From the NCBI GenBank assembly GCA_030729385.1, contig JANQXM010000039.1:1-64000 (forward strand): DNA of 64,000 bases, in the 5' to 3' direction. Position numbers and translations under genes: made by a program. Origin of the DNA: Opitutales bacterium (GTDB taxonomy: Bacteria > Verrucomicrobiota > Verrucomicrobiia > Opitutales > Coraliomargaritaceae). This document shows positions 38,892-47,521 of the stretch, one piece after another (position 1 is the stretch's first letter; every line of letters starts with the position of its first letter). The notes beneath the pieces are model-generated. The model was given only the letters and a program-made list of their open reading frames with translations. It did no database searches and had not been told where the DNA came from.

Positions 38892-40022
38892 TTACTCGGC
38901 GCTAGCGCCGACCTTTTGAAGCACCGCTTCAACATCGAGGAAATCGTTGGTCTGGGTGGAGACTGTGATTTCGCCAAGCTGGAGTTGATTGACGAGTTCG
39001 AATGCGACAAAGTTTTGACCTCCAGGTGTATTGAGGGCTTTGGCTTTGAGGCTTTCACCTTCTGCATAGGCTTCTTTTTCAAGAAGGGTGCCTTTCGCTT
39101 CCAGTTCTGCTTTGTATAGATTTGCATCGGCTTTTAGCTTTGCTGCAGCAAGGCGGGCGTCCGCATTTAGCTGAGCGATCTGCTTGTCGGTTTCCGCTTT
39201 GATTGTGCGTTGATCCGCTTTTAATTCTTCTTGGATCACGTTGACCTTGGCTTCTGTTTCGGCGCCGATGCGATTGGTCTCGCCGCGCTTTTCTTCGGCG
39301 AGGGCACGTGATTTGTTGAGCTCGACGTCTTGGTCGGCAAGTTTCTTGTCGAGAATTTTGCGTTCGTATGCCTGATCAAATCCGATATCGCGGATCAAGA
39401 TTTGGATGAGTTCGATACTATTGGAAGTCAGCTCGGTTTCGAGTAGCTTAGTGGCTTCAGAGACCTTGAGGCGACGGACTTCGGGGTCATAAAATTGCTC
39501 GGTGCGCATAGTGCCAAAGGTGCCGCGAATGACTTGTTGGACTTGGTCTCGAACGATGCCTTTGTAGCGAGCCTGAGAACCAAGCTCTTGATAGAGCTTA
39601 TGCACTTCACCTGGCTGGATGCGGTATTTGACTGTGACGTCGAGGCGGACAGTGTAACCATCTTTCGATTTTAATTCCACTTGGCCGGGACCACCAACGG
39701 GAGCGGTGTCCAGATAGCTGCGAGAAACTAAGGAAAGAGATTTATAGATTTTATTGGTTTCCTGGCGTTCTTGCTCAGTTGTGAATTCGGTTGTTTGGAC
39801 TGTGGCATCGAAGACGTTCCATGTGTCGAGGAGCGGAAGGTTGCGGTGCCAACCTGGCCCGTAGTCTTCTGCGACGACACCTTTTTCACCAAGAAAAGCG
39901 TATTGTTGGGTGCGGACACCTGTTTGCCCGAGTTCAATTTTGATGAAGACAAACTGCGCGGCTAAGAAGACGCAAATCAGGGTGACGAGAATGATTCCAG
40001 AGAGAATTTTGAGAAATTTCAT
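38892..40022 (-). CDS. SPFH/prohibitin-domain membrane protein (HflK/HflC-like), second of a pair
   Basis: A 376 aa protein: N-terminal membrane helix ([21 protein letters not shown]), SPFH domain (~30-230, e.g. [35 protein letters not shown]), then a long coiled coil ([19 protein letters not shown] to [23 protein letters not shown]). SPFH proteins form large membrane rings that scaffold proteases or lipid domains. It lies 47 bp downstream of a related gene of identical length, so the two likely form a hetero-oligomer like HflK/HflC, but they are not close HflK/C orthologues by eye. Confidence 0.85.
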   Translation of the reverse strand: MKFLKILSGIILVTLICVFLAAQFVFIKIELGQTGVRTQQYAFLGEKGVVAEDYGPGWHRNLPLLDTWNVFDATVQTTEFTTEQERQETNKIYKSLSLVSRSYLDTAPVGGPGQVELKSKDGYTVRLDVTVKYRIQPGEVHKLYQELGSQARYKGIVRDQVQQVIRGTFGTMRTEQFYDPEVRRLKVSEATKLLETELTSNSIELIQILIRDIGFDQAYERKILDKKLADQDVELNKSRALAEEKRGETNRIGAETEAKVNVIQEELKADQRTIKAETDKQIAQLNADARLAAAKLKADANLYKAELEAKGTLLEKEAYAEGESLKAKALNTPGGQNFVAFELVNQLQLGEITVSTQTNDFLDVEAVLQKVGASAE

Positions 40023-40069
40023 TTTAAAAAGTGGCTGTAGAAGTTGAGCGAAATGTGAATATTACAAGT

Positions 40070-41200
40070 TTAGTTCAATGTCTTCTTTTTGGTGACGGCT
40101 CCTTCGTCTTGATAGGTGAGGCGTTCAGTTTTACTTTCGATAGTGAAAGGCTGGCCTGTAATCTTCATGTCGCCGATTTTTTCAGCGTAGGCGCGCTTGA
40201 TCAAATTGACGCCACCGACACCTTCGTAGGCTTGGGCCATGACGGTGAGACCTTCGCCTTCGGCTTGCGCTTGGACCAAGATGGCTTGGGAGTTTTTATC
40301 GCGGCTATAAAAGTCAGCATCGGCACCGAGCTTGGTGTCGATGACATAGGCTTCTGCTTGTTTGATATCGCGCTCCGCGTTGGCAGTTGCTTCGACGATT
40401 AGCTTTTGCATTTCACCATCGAAGGTCGCTAGGAAGACTTCCTTTTTCTTGGTTGCTTCAACAACACGGAAAATCTGATTTTGGAGAGATGCTTTTGCCT
40501 TGGAGACTTGTTCTTCGACTTCTTGGTCGGCTAGCTTCTTGGCGCGGATACGTTCTTCGTATTCTGGGTGAAAGCTGAATTTTTCGGCGATCACACTGGA
40601 GACAACAAGGCCGTAGTCTTGGAGTAATTTATTGAGTTCAAGGCGTGCTTTTTCAGCTTTATCGTTACGAATGCTCGCATCATAGAATTCTTCTGTAGTC
40701 ATCTCGCCAAAAACAGAGCGGCAGACCGAGCGAGAATAGTCGCGCACCCATTTGTATTTGTAGGCGTCTTCGAGACCAGAGGTGGTGACGACTGCTTCGA
40801 CCATCGCTCGGTCGAGTTGGTAATTGATTGTGAGATCTAGAAAGACATCACTGCCATCGACTGTCTTGATGCGAAGGTCGTCGCGACCGCTGCGTTGACC
40901 GCGACCAGACTCGGAGACCATCTCGAGGCGCTGGACTGTCATGTCAAGAAGGTGAAAAGTATTGAGTAGACCATTATAAATATTGGTGCCCGACTCGGCG
41001 ATGACTTCAATGTTGCCAGTCACGTTGTTTACTTTGATGCCGACTTCAGTTCCTGAGACACGTTGGACTCGGAAAGTGACCATCAGGAAAACAGTGAGTG
41101 CAACGAGGGCGAGTAATAATAGGGCGAGTGAGCCTTTGAATCGTTCGAGAGCTGCAAGGATAGGAGGCTGGCTCCGTTGATTGGGAAAATTTAATGCCAT
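40070..41200 (-). CDS. SPFH/prohibitin-domain membrane protein (HflK/HflC-like), first of a pair
   Basis: Also 376 aa: a short cytoplasmic N-terminus, a membrane helix ([19 protein letters not shown]), an SPFH domain (~50-240; [35 protein letters not shown]) and a coiled coil with the shared element [16 protein letters not shown], matching [16 protein letters not shown] of its partner. The C-terminal tail is polar. It lies between the winged-helix/membrane protein gene (46 bp upstream) and the second SPFH gene, on one leftward transcript. Confidence 0.85.
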   Translation of the reverse strand: MALNFPNQRSQPPILAALERFKGSLALLLLALVALTVFLMVTFRVQRVSGTEVGIKVNNVTGNIEVIAESGTNIYNGLLNTFHLLDMTVQRLEMVSESGRGQRSGRDDLRIKTVDGSDVFLDLTINYQLDRAMVEAVVTTSGLEDAYKYKWVRDYSRSVCRSVFGEMTTEEFYDASIRNDKAEKARLELNKLLQDYGLVVSSVIAEKFSFHPEYEERIRAKKLADQEVEEQVSKAKASLQNQIFRVVEATKKKEVFLATFDGEMQKLIVEATANAERDIKQAEAYVIDTKLGADADFYSRDKNSQAILVQAQAEGEGLTVMAQAYEGVGGVNLIKRAYAEKIGDMKITGQPFTIESKTERLTYQDEGAVTKKKTLN

Positions 41201-41246
41201 GGTGACTTTATATTATGAGTGTGAAATTTATTGAGACTATTCGTAT

Positions 41247-42047
41247 TTAGACCGAGGGAAGTGGTTTCGGTGGTGCTTTAAGTATTCTAAAAAAGCTGAT
41301 TGCTGCTGCCGCTAAGCCTCCGAAAAAGACTAGAGGGAATGGAACTCTAGCGGTCACGGCTAGTAAGAAGCAGAAGATAAGGATTAGCAGTGACATGGAT
41401 AATCCTTTAAGCAAGCGAACTTCGACTTCTTCTTGTAAGGCACCGGGAAATTGGCGGATGAAGAGATCATTTCGCTTATAAACTGGCGTGGGATAACGGA
41501 GCGGGGGGAGTGTCCAAGCATTTATCTCCATACTATAATTTAAAATACCGTGGTCTTTGAGTTCGGTGAGACGTTTTTCCACTTTTTTGAATGAAATGCG
41601 CGAATGCCCTGCGATGTCGCTAGTGCTGGCGGGAGCAGGGAGATTGTTGGCTAAATATATCAACTCATGCTGCCACACCGCTTCCGCGGGCCAGATGTCG
41701 TGTTGTGCAGTGTGAGCTAGCTCAGTTTCAATCTTCTGGCGAGTCTCCGGCGAGAGCACGGTATATTCGAAATCATCCAGTGGCTCGTTTGAATAGACGC
41801 AATGACGAGGCGCGAACTTTTGAGCTGGTTTATTGAGTGACTCGACAAAAAGGTAAGTGGTGAGACCGTTCTGTGTTTCTTTTTGCACGCGATCGGATTC
41901 TGCGAGTTCATCGAGTGTTTGTTCAATGAGTCCGATGCTAACCGGAAGGTAGGGTAGTAGCTGTGCAGGATGGACCACGCCACCTTGCGAAGCTGATAAT
42001 TGCTCGGCTAGGTTTTCGGTCACAACTGGCCATATAGGATCACTCAT
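41247..42047 (-). CDS. Winged-helix-like protein with C-terminal membrane hairpin, in an SPFH operon
   Basis: Not a family I recognise. 266 aa. The N-terminal ~190 residues read like two tandem winged-helix modules (QLSASQGGVVHPAQLLPYL...LIEQTLDELAESDRVQKE and APASTSDIAGHSRISFKKVEKRLTELKDHGILNY). The C-terminus has a membrane hairpin (LSMSLLILIFCFLLAVTARV and PLVFFGGLAAAAISFFRIL). It is first in a three-gene leftward set with two SPFH proteins. The arrangement suggests a membrane-tethered partner; DNA binding is not established. Confidence 0.6.
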   Translation of the reverse strand: MSDPIWPVVTENLAEQLSASQGGVVHPAQLLPYLPVSIGLIEQTLDELAESDRVQKETQNGLTTYLFVESLNKPAQKFAPRHCVYSNEPLDDFEYTVLSPETRQKIETELAHTAQHDIWPAEAVWQHELIYLANNLPAPASTSDIAGHSRISFKKVEKRLTELKDHGILNYSMEINAWTLPPLRYPTPVYKRNDLFIRQFPGALQEEVEVRLLKGLSMSLLILIFCFLLAVTARVPFPLVFFGGLAAAAISFFRILKAPPKPLPSV

Positions 42048-42244
42048 AATTGGATAGCTTTATAGATTGGTGTAATTTTGTCAGTCGAAAACGCACTAAA
42101 TCGGTCGATTTATGGGTTTAACGGATTGTTATGGAATTAGGTGAATGCCTCAATGGGATTCGTGCAACTGGCGAATGGTTGATTCTTTCGGTTTTCTACA
42201 TTCTCGACTGGTCAATGACGACTGGCCTACCTTTATTCATATCA

Positions 42245-43258
42245 ATGTCCGACGCCATCAAACAACGCATACGCGACGAAGCCCGTTCGCTGGGCTTCCA
42301 TTCATTTGGTGTGACGCAGGTGCCCATTGAGCTAAGGGCTGCTTACTATGAGCAATGGATCGCTGATGGCAAACATGGCACTATGGCTTGGATGGCGAAC
42401 AATAATGATCGGCGCTTGGCTCCAGAGAGGCTCTTGCCCGAGGCGCGCTCGATTATTGTTTTGGCACTGAATTATTACCAGGAGGATCCAGAGCGTAACT
42501 ACCGTATCGCAAAATACGCGCTTGGGGACGATTATCACAACTTCATGTTACGCCGTCTAAAGCGGCTCTGCCGAATATTGCGGGAAGAGTATGGAGGTGC
42601 GCAACGCCCCTATGTGGACACCGGTCCCTTGCTCGAAAAACCGATTGCGGAATCTGCGGGCATAGGTTGGCAGGGCAAGAGCACGATCTTGATCGAACCG
42701 AAGCAGGGGACTTGGTCTTTTCTTGCTAATATTGTAACCACGCTGGACTTGCCCGCGGATGAAAAAGCCAAGGACCGATGTGGCACTTGCACGCGCTGTA
42801 TCGATGTTTGTCCGACACGTGCGATTACCGGTCCTTACCAATTGGATGCCTCCAAATGTATTTCCTATTTAACGATCGAGCATGATGGTTCGATACCTTT
42901 GGAATATCGCAGTGCGATCGGCGACCGACTTTATGGCTGCGATGAATGTCTCGACGTTTGTCCATGGAACAAATGGGCCACGCCGACAACTGAGCCGAAG
43001 TTTGCCCCGCGTTCGTTGCCCGACCTATCTGCAATGTTACATTGGGATGAGGCGACCTTTACGACTCAGATGCAGGGTTCGCCTATGCGGCGCCTCAAGT
43101 GGCATCGCTTTCGTAGGAATATTTGCGTGGTCTTGGGGAATGTCGGCGAGGTGGGCGATATACCTTCCCTGGAAACTGTAATAGGGGCGGGAGATCCGAT
43201 GGTTTCTGAGCATGCAGAATGGGCGATCACTGAGATTCGCCGGCGCGCAACCACATGA
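42245..43258 (+). CDS. queG: Epoxyqueuosine reductase (QueG)
   Basis: QueG reduces epoxyqueuosine to queuosine in tRNA using cobalamin and two 4Fe-4S clusters. Start at ATG 42245 (MSDAIKQRIRDEARSLGF); the upstream track extension has no family match. The 337 aa protein has the N-terminal reductase domain (YVDTGPLLEKPIAESAGIGWQGKSTILI) and two cluster motifs, CGTCTRCIDVCPTRAI and CDECLDVCPWN. The C-terminal HEAT region is short, giving a compact version. The protease gene follows 59 bp later. Confidence 0.95.
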   Translation: MSDAIKQRIRDEARSLGFHSFGVTQVPIELRAAYYEQWIADGKHGTMAWMANNNDRRLAPERLLPEARSIIVLALNYYQEDPERNYRIAKYALGDDYHNFMLRRLKRLCRILREEYGGAQRPYVDTGPLLEKPIAESAGIGWQGKSTILIEPKQGTWSFLANIVTTLDLPADEKAKDRCGTCTRCIDVCPTRAITGPYQLDASKCISYLTIEHDGSIPLEYRSAIGDRLYGCDECLDVCPWNKWATPTTEPKFAPRSLPDLSAMLHWDEATFTTQMQGSPMRRLKWHRFRRNICVVLGNVGEVGDIPSLETVIGAGDPMVSEHAEWAITEIRRRATT

Positions 43259-43317
43259 CCCATTTTAGCATTCTGCCTTGCTACGCAATCTGGTTTCGGG
43301 CAAATCAAACACTCAAG

Positions 43318-44529
43318 ATGCGATCTTCAGCGAAAAATATTTTAGCGGCAGTATTGGTGCTATTTGTCATGTTCAGTAGCACTGGCTTATCTCAAGGCAC
43401 GGTGTTTGGTTATACTGAAGAATCGGCACAAGAGACTCTAGAAGCGCGAGTCGTGCGGCTTAAAAAAGAATTGGCTGAAGCGGAGCTAGCTTTGGCTGAA
43501 TTAGAAGGTGCTGGAAATGCCGGAGATGCCGGAGATGCCGGAGATGCCGAAGAAGAGGTTGCTCAGGTCAAACAGCCGCCGACTCAGAAAACGGAGATCC
43601 CTTCCGGTGCATTGGTTGTCATCGAGGGTGAAAATGGTTCAGGGTCCGGTTTTATTGCTAACATGAAGGGGCGTCCGTTTCTTGTTTCGAATATTCATGT
43701 GATGGGCGCTGCTCGAGGTGCACGCGTTACGACGGTAAATGGTGAGGAACTTAGTTTGGGGTCGACTGCTTACGTCAGCGAAGGGCGTGATATTGCTATT
43801 ATGCCTTTAACGTGGGGGGGCTCTACCTTGGAGCTCTCAGCGTCTTTGAATTTCGATAAAGTTGCCATTGGCGACGGTGTCATCGTAATGGGGAATTCCA
43901 GTGGTGCGAGTGTCGCGACTCGATTGAAAGGCGTTGTTAAAGGTCTTGGTCCAAAGGAAGTGGAAGTGTCCGCCAAGTTTGTGCCAGGTAATAGTGGTGG
44001 CCCGATTGTTCATGCAGAGCTTGGCACAGTCATTGCCGTGGCTTCACATTTGAAGGATTTCAGTTCTGATAGTAAATGGACCAAAGGCACTGGTTTGAAT
44101 GATATCCGCCGTTTCGGATATCGTCTAGACGGTGAAATTACTTGGGAGCAAATCGAGCTGTCGGATTTATACGAGCAAGGTGAAGCGTATCAGCGTTTCG
44201 AAGATAGAACTATTGCGATGTGGAACATTAGTTACCAACTCAGTCGTGAATCTCAGTTGCTCACTTCCTATCGGGATCACTCATCTCTTGGGTATCTATA
44301 TCGAGATATTACCAGTGATTTTAATTGGACCCGTGGCACCTCATCGTCGCATAACATCCAGATACTACGTCGCTTTATTGGCAGTATGATGAATGAGACC
44401 CAAAATGACATAGTGAATACGGATGACGTGATTACCCTGAGTTTCTATCAAAATCGATTTGATGAAATCAAAGGTTTTCGCGGTAAGATTCGAAATAACT
44501 TAACGCGCTTTTCGGATTCTCGATTGTAG
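43318..44529 (+). CDS. Exported trypsin-like serine protease with coiled-coil N-terminus
   Basis: A 403 aa precursor from ATG 43318 with a signal peptide (NILAAVLVLFVMFSSTGLSQG). A short coiled coil (EARVVRLKKELAEAELALAELE) and a GDAGDAGDA linker lead into a chymotrypsin-fold domain: GSGSGFIA, His in VSNIHVMG, Asp in SEGRDIAIMPL, Ser in PGNSGGPI. The catalytic triad therefore appears complete. No PDZ domain is visible; the C-terminal ~170 residues are unassigned and aromatic-rich. It should act in the periplasm. Confidence 0.85.
   Translation: MRSSAKNILAAVLVLFVMFSSTGLSQGTVFGYTEESAQETLEARVVRLKKELAEAELALAELEGAGNAGDAGDAGDAEEEVAQVKQPPTQKTEIPSGALVVIEGENGSGSGFIANMKGRPFLVSNIHVMGAARGARVTTVNGEELSLGSTAYVSEGRDIAIMPLTWGGSTLELSASLNFDKVAIGDGVIVMGNSSGASVATRLKGVVKGLGPKEVEVSAKFVPGNSGGPIVHAELGTVIAVASHLKDFSSDSKWTKGTGLNDIRRFGYRLDGEITWEQIELSDLYEQGEAYQRFEDRTIAMWNISYQLSRESQLLTSYRDHSSLGYLYRDITSDFNWTRGTSSSHNIQILRRFIGSMMNETQNDIVNTDDVITLSFYQNRFDEIKGFRGKIRNNLTRFSDSRL
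43519..43548 (+). repeat. In-frame 9-bp tandem repeat inside the protease gene
   Basis: GCCGGAGAT repeats three times exactly plus a partial unit, encoding A-G-D units in the linker before the protease domain. Loss or gain of a unit stays in frame. Confidence 0.9.
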
Positions 44530-44541
44530 CGTTCGAAGCAG

Positions 44542-44560
44542 GCGGGACGCTGTCCCTCCA
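44542..44560 (-). repeat. Short palindromic word TGGAGGGAC-AGC-GTCCCGC, copy 2
   Basis: Minus strand reads TGGAGGGACAGCGTCCCGC, with a GGGAC/GTCCC stem. It is related to the words at 22994-23010 and 45818-45836. Confidence 0.5.
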
Positions 44561-44640
44561 ATGTGTGACAGTTTCTGGAGGGGCAACCTTTGGTTTGTCC
44601 TCCGACTTTCCATTCTCCTGTCGCATTTTGGAAAAAACAA

Positions 44641-44671
44641 AAGCCCCTCGGTTCAATGAACCGAGGGGCTT
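44641..44671 (-). terminator. Rho-independent terminator after tRNA-Glu
   Basis: A perfect 14-bp stem AAGCCCCTCGGTTC / GAACCGAGGGGCTT with loop AAT (plus strand), followed on the minus strand by TTTGTTTTTT. It lies 5 bp past the tRNA 3' end. Confidence 0.92.
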
Positions 44672-44675
44672 AAAA

Positions 44676-44753
44676 TGGCCTCCCGTAGGGGATTCGAACC
44701 CCTGTTGCCTGGATGAAAACCAGGTGTCCTAGACCGGGCTAGACGAACGGGAG
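44676..44753 (-). tRNA. tRNA-Glu (anticodon UUC), CCA encoded
   Basis: Minus strand folds as a complete cloverleaf: acceptor CTCCCGT/ACGGGAG, anticodon stem CCTGG/CCAGG around loop TTTTCAT (anticodon TTC, reads GAA/GAG), T-arm AGGGG-TTCGAAT-CCCCT, discriminator G73, and CCA encoded at 44676-44678. The D-arm contains TCTAGCCCGGTCTAGGA, typical of tRNA-Glu. Single gene with its own terminator. Confidence 0.97.
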
Positions 44754-44881
44754 GGAGGAGAAGTCACGGAAGCTATGTTTACAGAAGGGGGGGGCAAGTC
44801 TTTTTTTGAGAAAATCACACAAAATATTCTATTACTTAAGAAACCGTTTGCGCATGCGGGGTGGAAGGCTAATGAAAAGAT

Positions 44882-45793
44882 ATGACTTCTGAGACTTTGC
44901 CATTTCCACTGCCTGAAAAACCGCTTTTGAAAGTGGATAATCTGCCTTATCCATTGATCGCGTCCGGTAAGGTGCGTGAAGTGTATGACATGGGCGATGC
45001 CTTGCTCATGGTTGCGACAGACCGTGTATCTGCTTTTGATGTGATTATGACCGAAGGCTTGGCCGGTAAGGGCGTGCTCCTGACGCAAATCAGTCTTTAT
45101 TGGTTTGAGAGAGCTGCTGCACTCACACAGCACCACTTGGTTGACGATCACGCGGCTCGCATTGTTGAACTCGGTAAGACTCATCCCGGGTTGGAGCATC
45201 GCAGCATGATTGTGAAGAAGCTCAAGCCATTGCCGATCGAAGCGGTCGTGCGCGGCTACTTGTCTGGATCCGGTTGGAAGGCTTATCAACAGACGGGGCA
45301 ATTATTTGAATATACGCTCCCCAATGACCTTCAAGATAGCAGCCAGTTGCCGCAACCTGTGTTTACACCCACGACTAAAGTGGCATCGGGGCATGATATG
45401 CCGATTGATTGCGCAGATGCAGCCAAGTTGATTGGCGAGGAACTCTTCAAGAAAGTGCACGATCTGAGTATCGCTCTTTATAACATGGGAGTAGAGCGAG
45501 CAGATGCGGCTGATTTGATTCTTGCCGATACTAAGTTCGAGTTCGGCACAGATGAGGCAGGCGATCTTTACTTGATCGATGAAATTCTAACACCCGACTC
45601 CTCGCGCTACTGGCCGCGTGAAGGATATGCGCCCGGTGGGGCGCAGCCTTCTTTCGATAAGCAATTCGTGCGCGACTATTTAGAGTCGCTAGATTGGGAT
45701 AAAACACCACCGCCTCCATCACTTCCAGGAGATGTATTGAAGGGCACGCTCGATCGTTACATTCAAGCATACTTAACGATTGTGAATGGTTAA
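44882..45793 (+). CDS. purC: Phosphoribosylaminoimidazole-succinocarboxamide synthase (PurC)
   Basis: PurC joins aspartate to CAIR in purine synthesis. The 303 aa product is of the longer SAICAR-synthase class. ATP-binding and active-site segments include YPLIASGKVREVYDMGD, ATDRVSAFDVIM, AVVRGYLSGSGWKAYQQTG, ADTKFEFGTDEAGDLYLIDEILTPDSSRYWP and KQFVRDYLES. No other purine gene is close. It is divergent from tRNA-Glu, with about 128 bp between them. Confidence 0.97.
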   Translation: MTSETLPFPLPEKPLLKVDNLPYPLIASGKVREVYDMGDALLMVATDRVSAFDVIMTEGLAGKGVLLTQISLYWFERAAALTQHHLVDDHAARIVELGKTHPGLEHRSMIVKKLKPLPIEAVVRGYLSGSGWKAYQQTGQLFEYTLPNDLQDSSQLPQPVFTPTTKVASGHDMPIDCADAAKLIGEELFKKVHDLSIALYNMGVERADAADLILADTKFEFGTDEAGDLYLIDEILTPDSSRYWPREGYAPGGAQPSFDKQFVRDYLESLDWDKTPPPPSLPGDVLKGTLDRYIQAYLTIVNG

Positions 45794-45817
45794 GCCCAGT
45801 GGGTATACTGCGGACTC

Positions 45818-45836
45818 GCGGGAGCACGTCCCTCCA
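45818..45836 (-). repeat. Short palindromic word TGGAGGGAC-GTG-CTCCCGC, copy 3
   Basis: Minus strand reads TGGAGGGACGTGCTCCCGC, between purC and the ABA4-like gene. It matches copies 1 and 2 in layout and orientation. Confidence 0.55.
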
Positions 45837-45873
45837 CTTTTCACTCACACCTTCACTTTCTACTCCGCAGGTC

Positions 45874-46332
45874 ATGCCCATTTGGTTGATTGAATATTTC
45901 GGAGCGCGTGATCTGGAGCAGGTATTTCTTTTTATTGCGTTGATGACCGCACCTATTTGGATCGCGATGATTGCTTTTTCGAATGCAAAAGCAGTGCGCG
46001 CGGTTGCTCAGCCCTTTGTCGTGGCTCCGCTTTATTGCATTGTTCTGTTTGTGCTGCTTTGGAAAGCATACGAAGCTTCTATACTACCGGAACCCATCAT
46101 TGAGGCGACCTACCACTCGGCGCGCGACTTTGCCGAGCATCCGATTGCATTCCTTGTCTTGTTTTGCAATTATCAGATATTGAATTTGTTTCTAGGCACT
46201 ATGATTTATCAAAAAGCAATTAAGTGCGGTTTCCGTGCTCCTGTAGAGCTACTGCTGTGCGGGTGCTTCGGCGCGATTGCTTTGGTGCCTTTTAGTATTC
46301 GTTTAATCTTACGGAGACGAGTCACTCAATGA
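45874..46332 (+). CDS. ABA4-like (DUF4281-like) membrane protein
   Basis: Start at ATG 45874 (MPIWLIEYFGARDLEQVF), 25 codons inside the track ORF whose upstream part covers the repeat word. 152 aa with four hydrophobic helices (FIALMTAPIWIAMIAF, FVVAPLYCIVLFVLLW, HPIAFLVLFCNYQILNLFLG, LLLCGCFGAIALVPFSIRLIL). Layout and the late PFSIRLIL element resemble DUF4281/ABA4, a family tied to carotenoid metabolism in plants and cyanobacteria; function in this bacterium is unknown. Its stop overlaps the next ATG by 4 bp (ATGA), so translation is likely coupled. Confidence 0.55.
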   Translation: MPIWLIEYFGARDLEQVFLFIALMTAPIWIAMIAFSNAKAVRAVAQPFVVAPLYCIVLFVLLWKAYEASILPEPIIEATYHSARDFAEHPIAFLVLFCNYQILNLFLGTMIYQKAIKCGFRAPVELLLCGCFGAIALVPFSIRLILRRRVTQ

Positions 46333-47453
46333 GTCCGATTATGGAATTGGGGATGACGGATGTCGCTTCTCGCCCTAGGGGACGTGGTGCATGGAAGCTT
46401 GGCGGCATTGTCGGCTTGGTGCTTACGCTCTACGTGGTGGTTAGGAACTATCTCTTTATTCGAGCAGGCATGCTGCGACCGGACTTTGGGGTCATCCATG
46501 AAGCTTACCATTTCAACTTAGGCCAGTTGGGGTGGATTCTATGCGTGGTGGCGGTTGTATTTATTGGTCTCGCAGTGACTTGGCGAGGATTGCGCCGAAA
46601 CTTACTGTGGGTGGCGGCTTTGTATGCCTTTCTCGGATTCGATATTTTTGCACTGCGCTACTACGTCACAAATATAGAGCCGGAGCATCTGGTGGTGAAG
46701 CAGGTGCGTTTAGAAACGCCTAAGCTCACTGCACCCATTCGACTACTTCATATCTCGGATATACAGGCGGGATCGGTGGAAGACTACCAACTTGAAATCT
46801 TTAAACAGATTATAGCGCTCAAGCCTGATATTATCATCAACACGGGCGACTTCTTGCAGGTAGTCCCGCCGGCGACTTTCAATGAAGAGTGGGGGAAGTT
46901 GTTCGAGTTGATTCAATCAGCCAATCCACGCTACGGCACCTATGCGGTATATGGGGATACCGAGCGTGAACTTTATCGTTTAAGACCTGAAGCGATTGAA
47001 CCCTTGCGTATGCTGTCTTCGCGGTCTCAGCAAATCCCTGTGGACGGTGGCTCGCTCAGTTTGCACGGGCTCAGCCTATATCAATCCAAATCAAGTGACT
47101 GGGCGATGCGAACGGTCGACACGTGGCTACAAGAATCGCCAGAAAGTGATTTCAGAATATTGTTTGGGCATGCGCCTGATTACGCATTATCTGTCGGCGA
47201 GAAGTCCATCGACCTGTGTCTTGCTGGACACACTCATGGTGGGCAGATTCGACTCCCTTGGTATGGTCCACTTGTGATTGATAGTGAGGTGCCGAAGGAG
47301 TGGTCGCGTGGCTTTCGTCGTATCGGGATTCCTTATTTAAATGTCTCTGCGGGAGCTGGATCAAATCGTTTTAACGGCTTACCTCCGCTGAGGTTTAATT
47401 GTCCGACCGAAATGACGCTCATCGAACTGGTTCCGATTCGGCCGATTCGATGA
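46329..47453 (+). CDS. Membrane-anchored calcineurin-like metallophosphoesterase with altered metal motifs
   Basis: A 374 aa protein with three N-terminal membrane helices (residues ~23-108) and a calcineurin-like domain (~136-360). Layout resembles YkuE/YaeI and Chlamydia LpxG-type phosphoesterases. The late motifs are normal: FGHAPDYAL and LAGHTHGGQIRLPWYG. The early motifs deviate: SDIQAG has Gln146 in place of the DxH His, TGDFLQ has Gln177 in place of the last Asp of GDxxD, and VYGDTE replaces GNHD. Activity is therefore uncertain. If active, a UDP-diacylglucosamine hydrolase role would fit an LPS-bearing cell, but this is a guess. Coupled to the ABA4-like gene. Confidence 0.8.
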   Translation: MSPIMELGMTDVASRPRGRGAWKLGGIVGLVLTLYVVVRNYLFIRAGMLRPDFGVIHEAYHFNLGQLGWILCVVAVVFIGLAVTWRGLRRNLLWVAALYAFLGFDIFALRYYVTNIEPEHLVVKQVRLETPKLTAPIRLLHISDIQAGSVEDYQLEIFKQIIALKPDIIINTGDFLQVVPPATFNEEWGKLFELIQSANPRYGTYAVYGDTERELYRLRPEAIEPLRMLSSRSQQIPVDGGSLSLHGLSLYQSKSSDWAMRTVDTWLQESPESDFRILFGHAPDYALSVGEKSIDLCLAGHTHGGQIRLPWYGPLVIDSEVPKEWSRGFRRIGIPYLNVSAGAGSNRFNGLPPLRFNCPTEMTLIELVPIRPIR

Positions 47454-47469
47454 ATTTGGCGGACACAAA

Positions 47470-47499
47470 AAAAGCCCATCGCGTAAACGGTGGGCTTTT
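47470..47499. terminator. Bidirectional terminator between the phosphoesterase gene and tkt
   Basis: AAAAGCCCATCG / CGGTGGGCTTTT, a stem with one G-T pair around loop CGTAAA, flanked by A- and T-runs on both sides. It lies between two converging genes. Confidence 0.88.
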
Positions 47500-47521
47500 G
47501 TATTGAAGATTTAACTACGTC

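Noticed and set aside
44468-44656. 62-aa minus-strand ORF ending before the tRNA terminator
   Set aside because: Begins inside the terminator hairpin and crosses a repeat word and the end of the protease gene; no protein features.
44787-44794. Run of eight G upstream of tRNA-Glu as a phase-variable tract
   Set aside because: It lies in a non-coding gap between a tRNA and purC with no promoter I can place around it; too little to support a switch.
44729-45301. 190-aa minus-strand ORF over purC and the tRNA-Glu 5' side
   Set aside because: Shadow of purC; it would also run into the tRNA gene.
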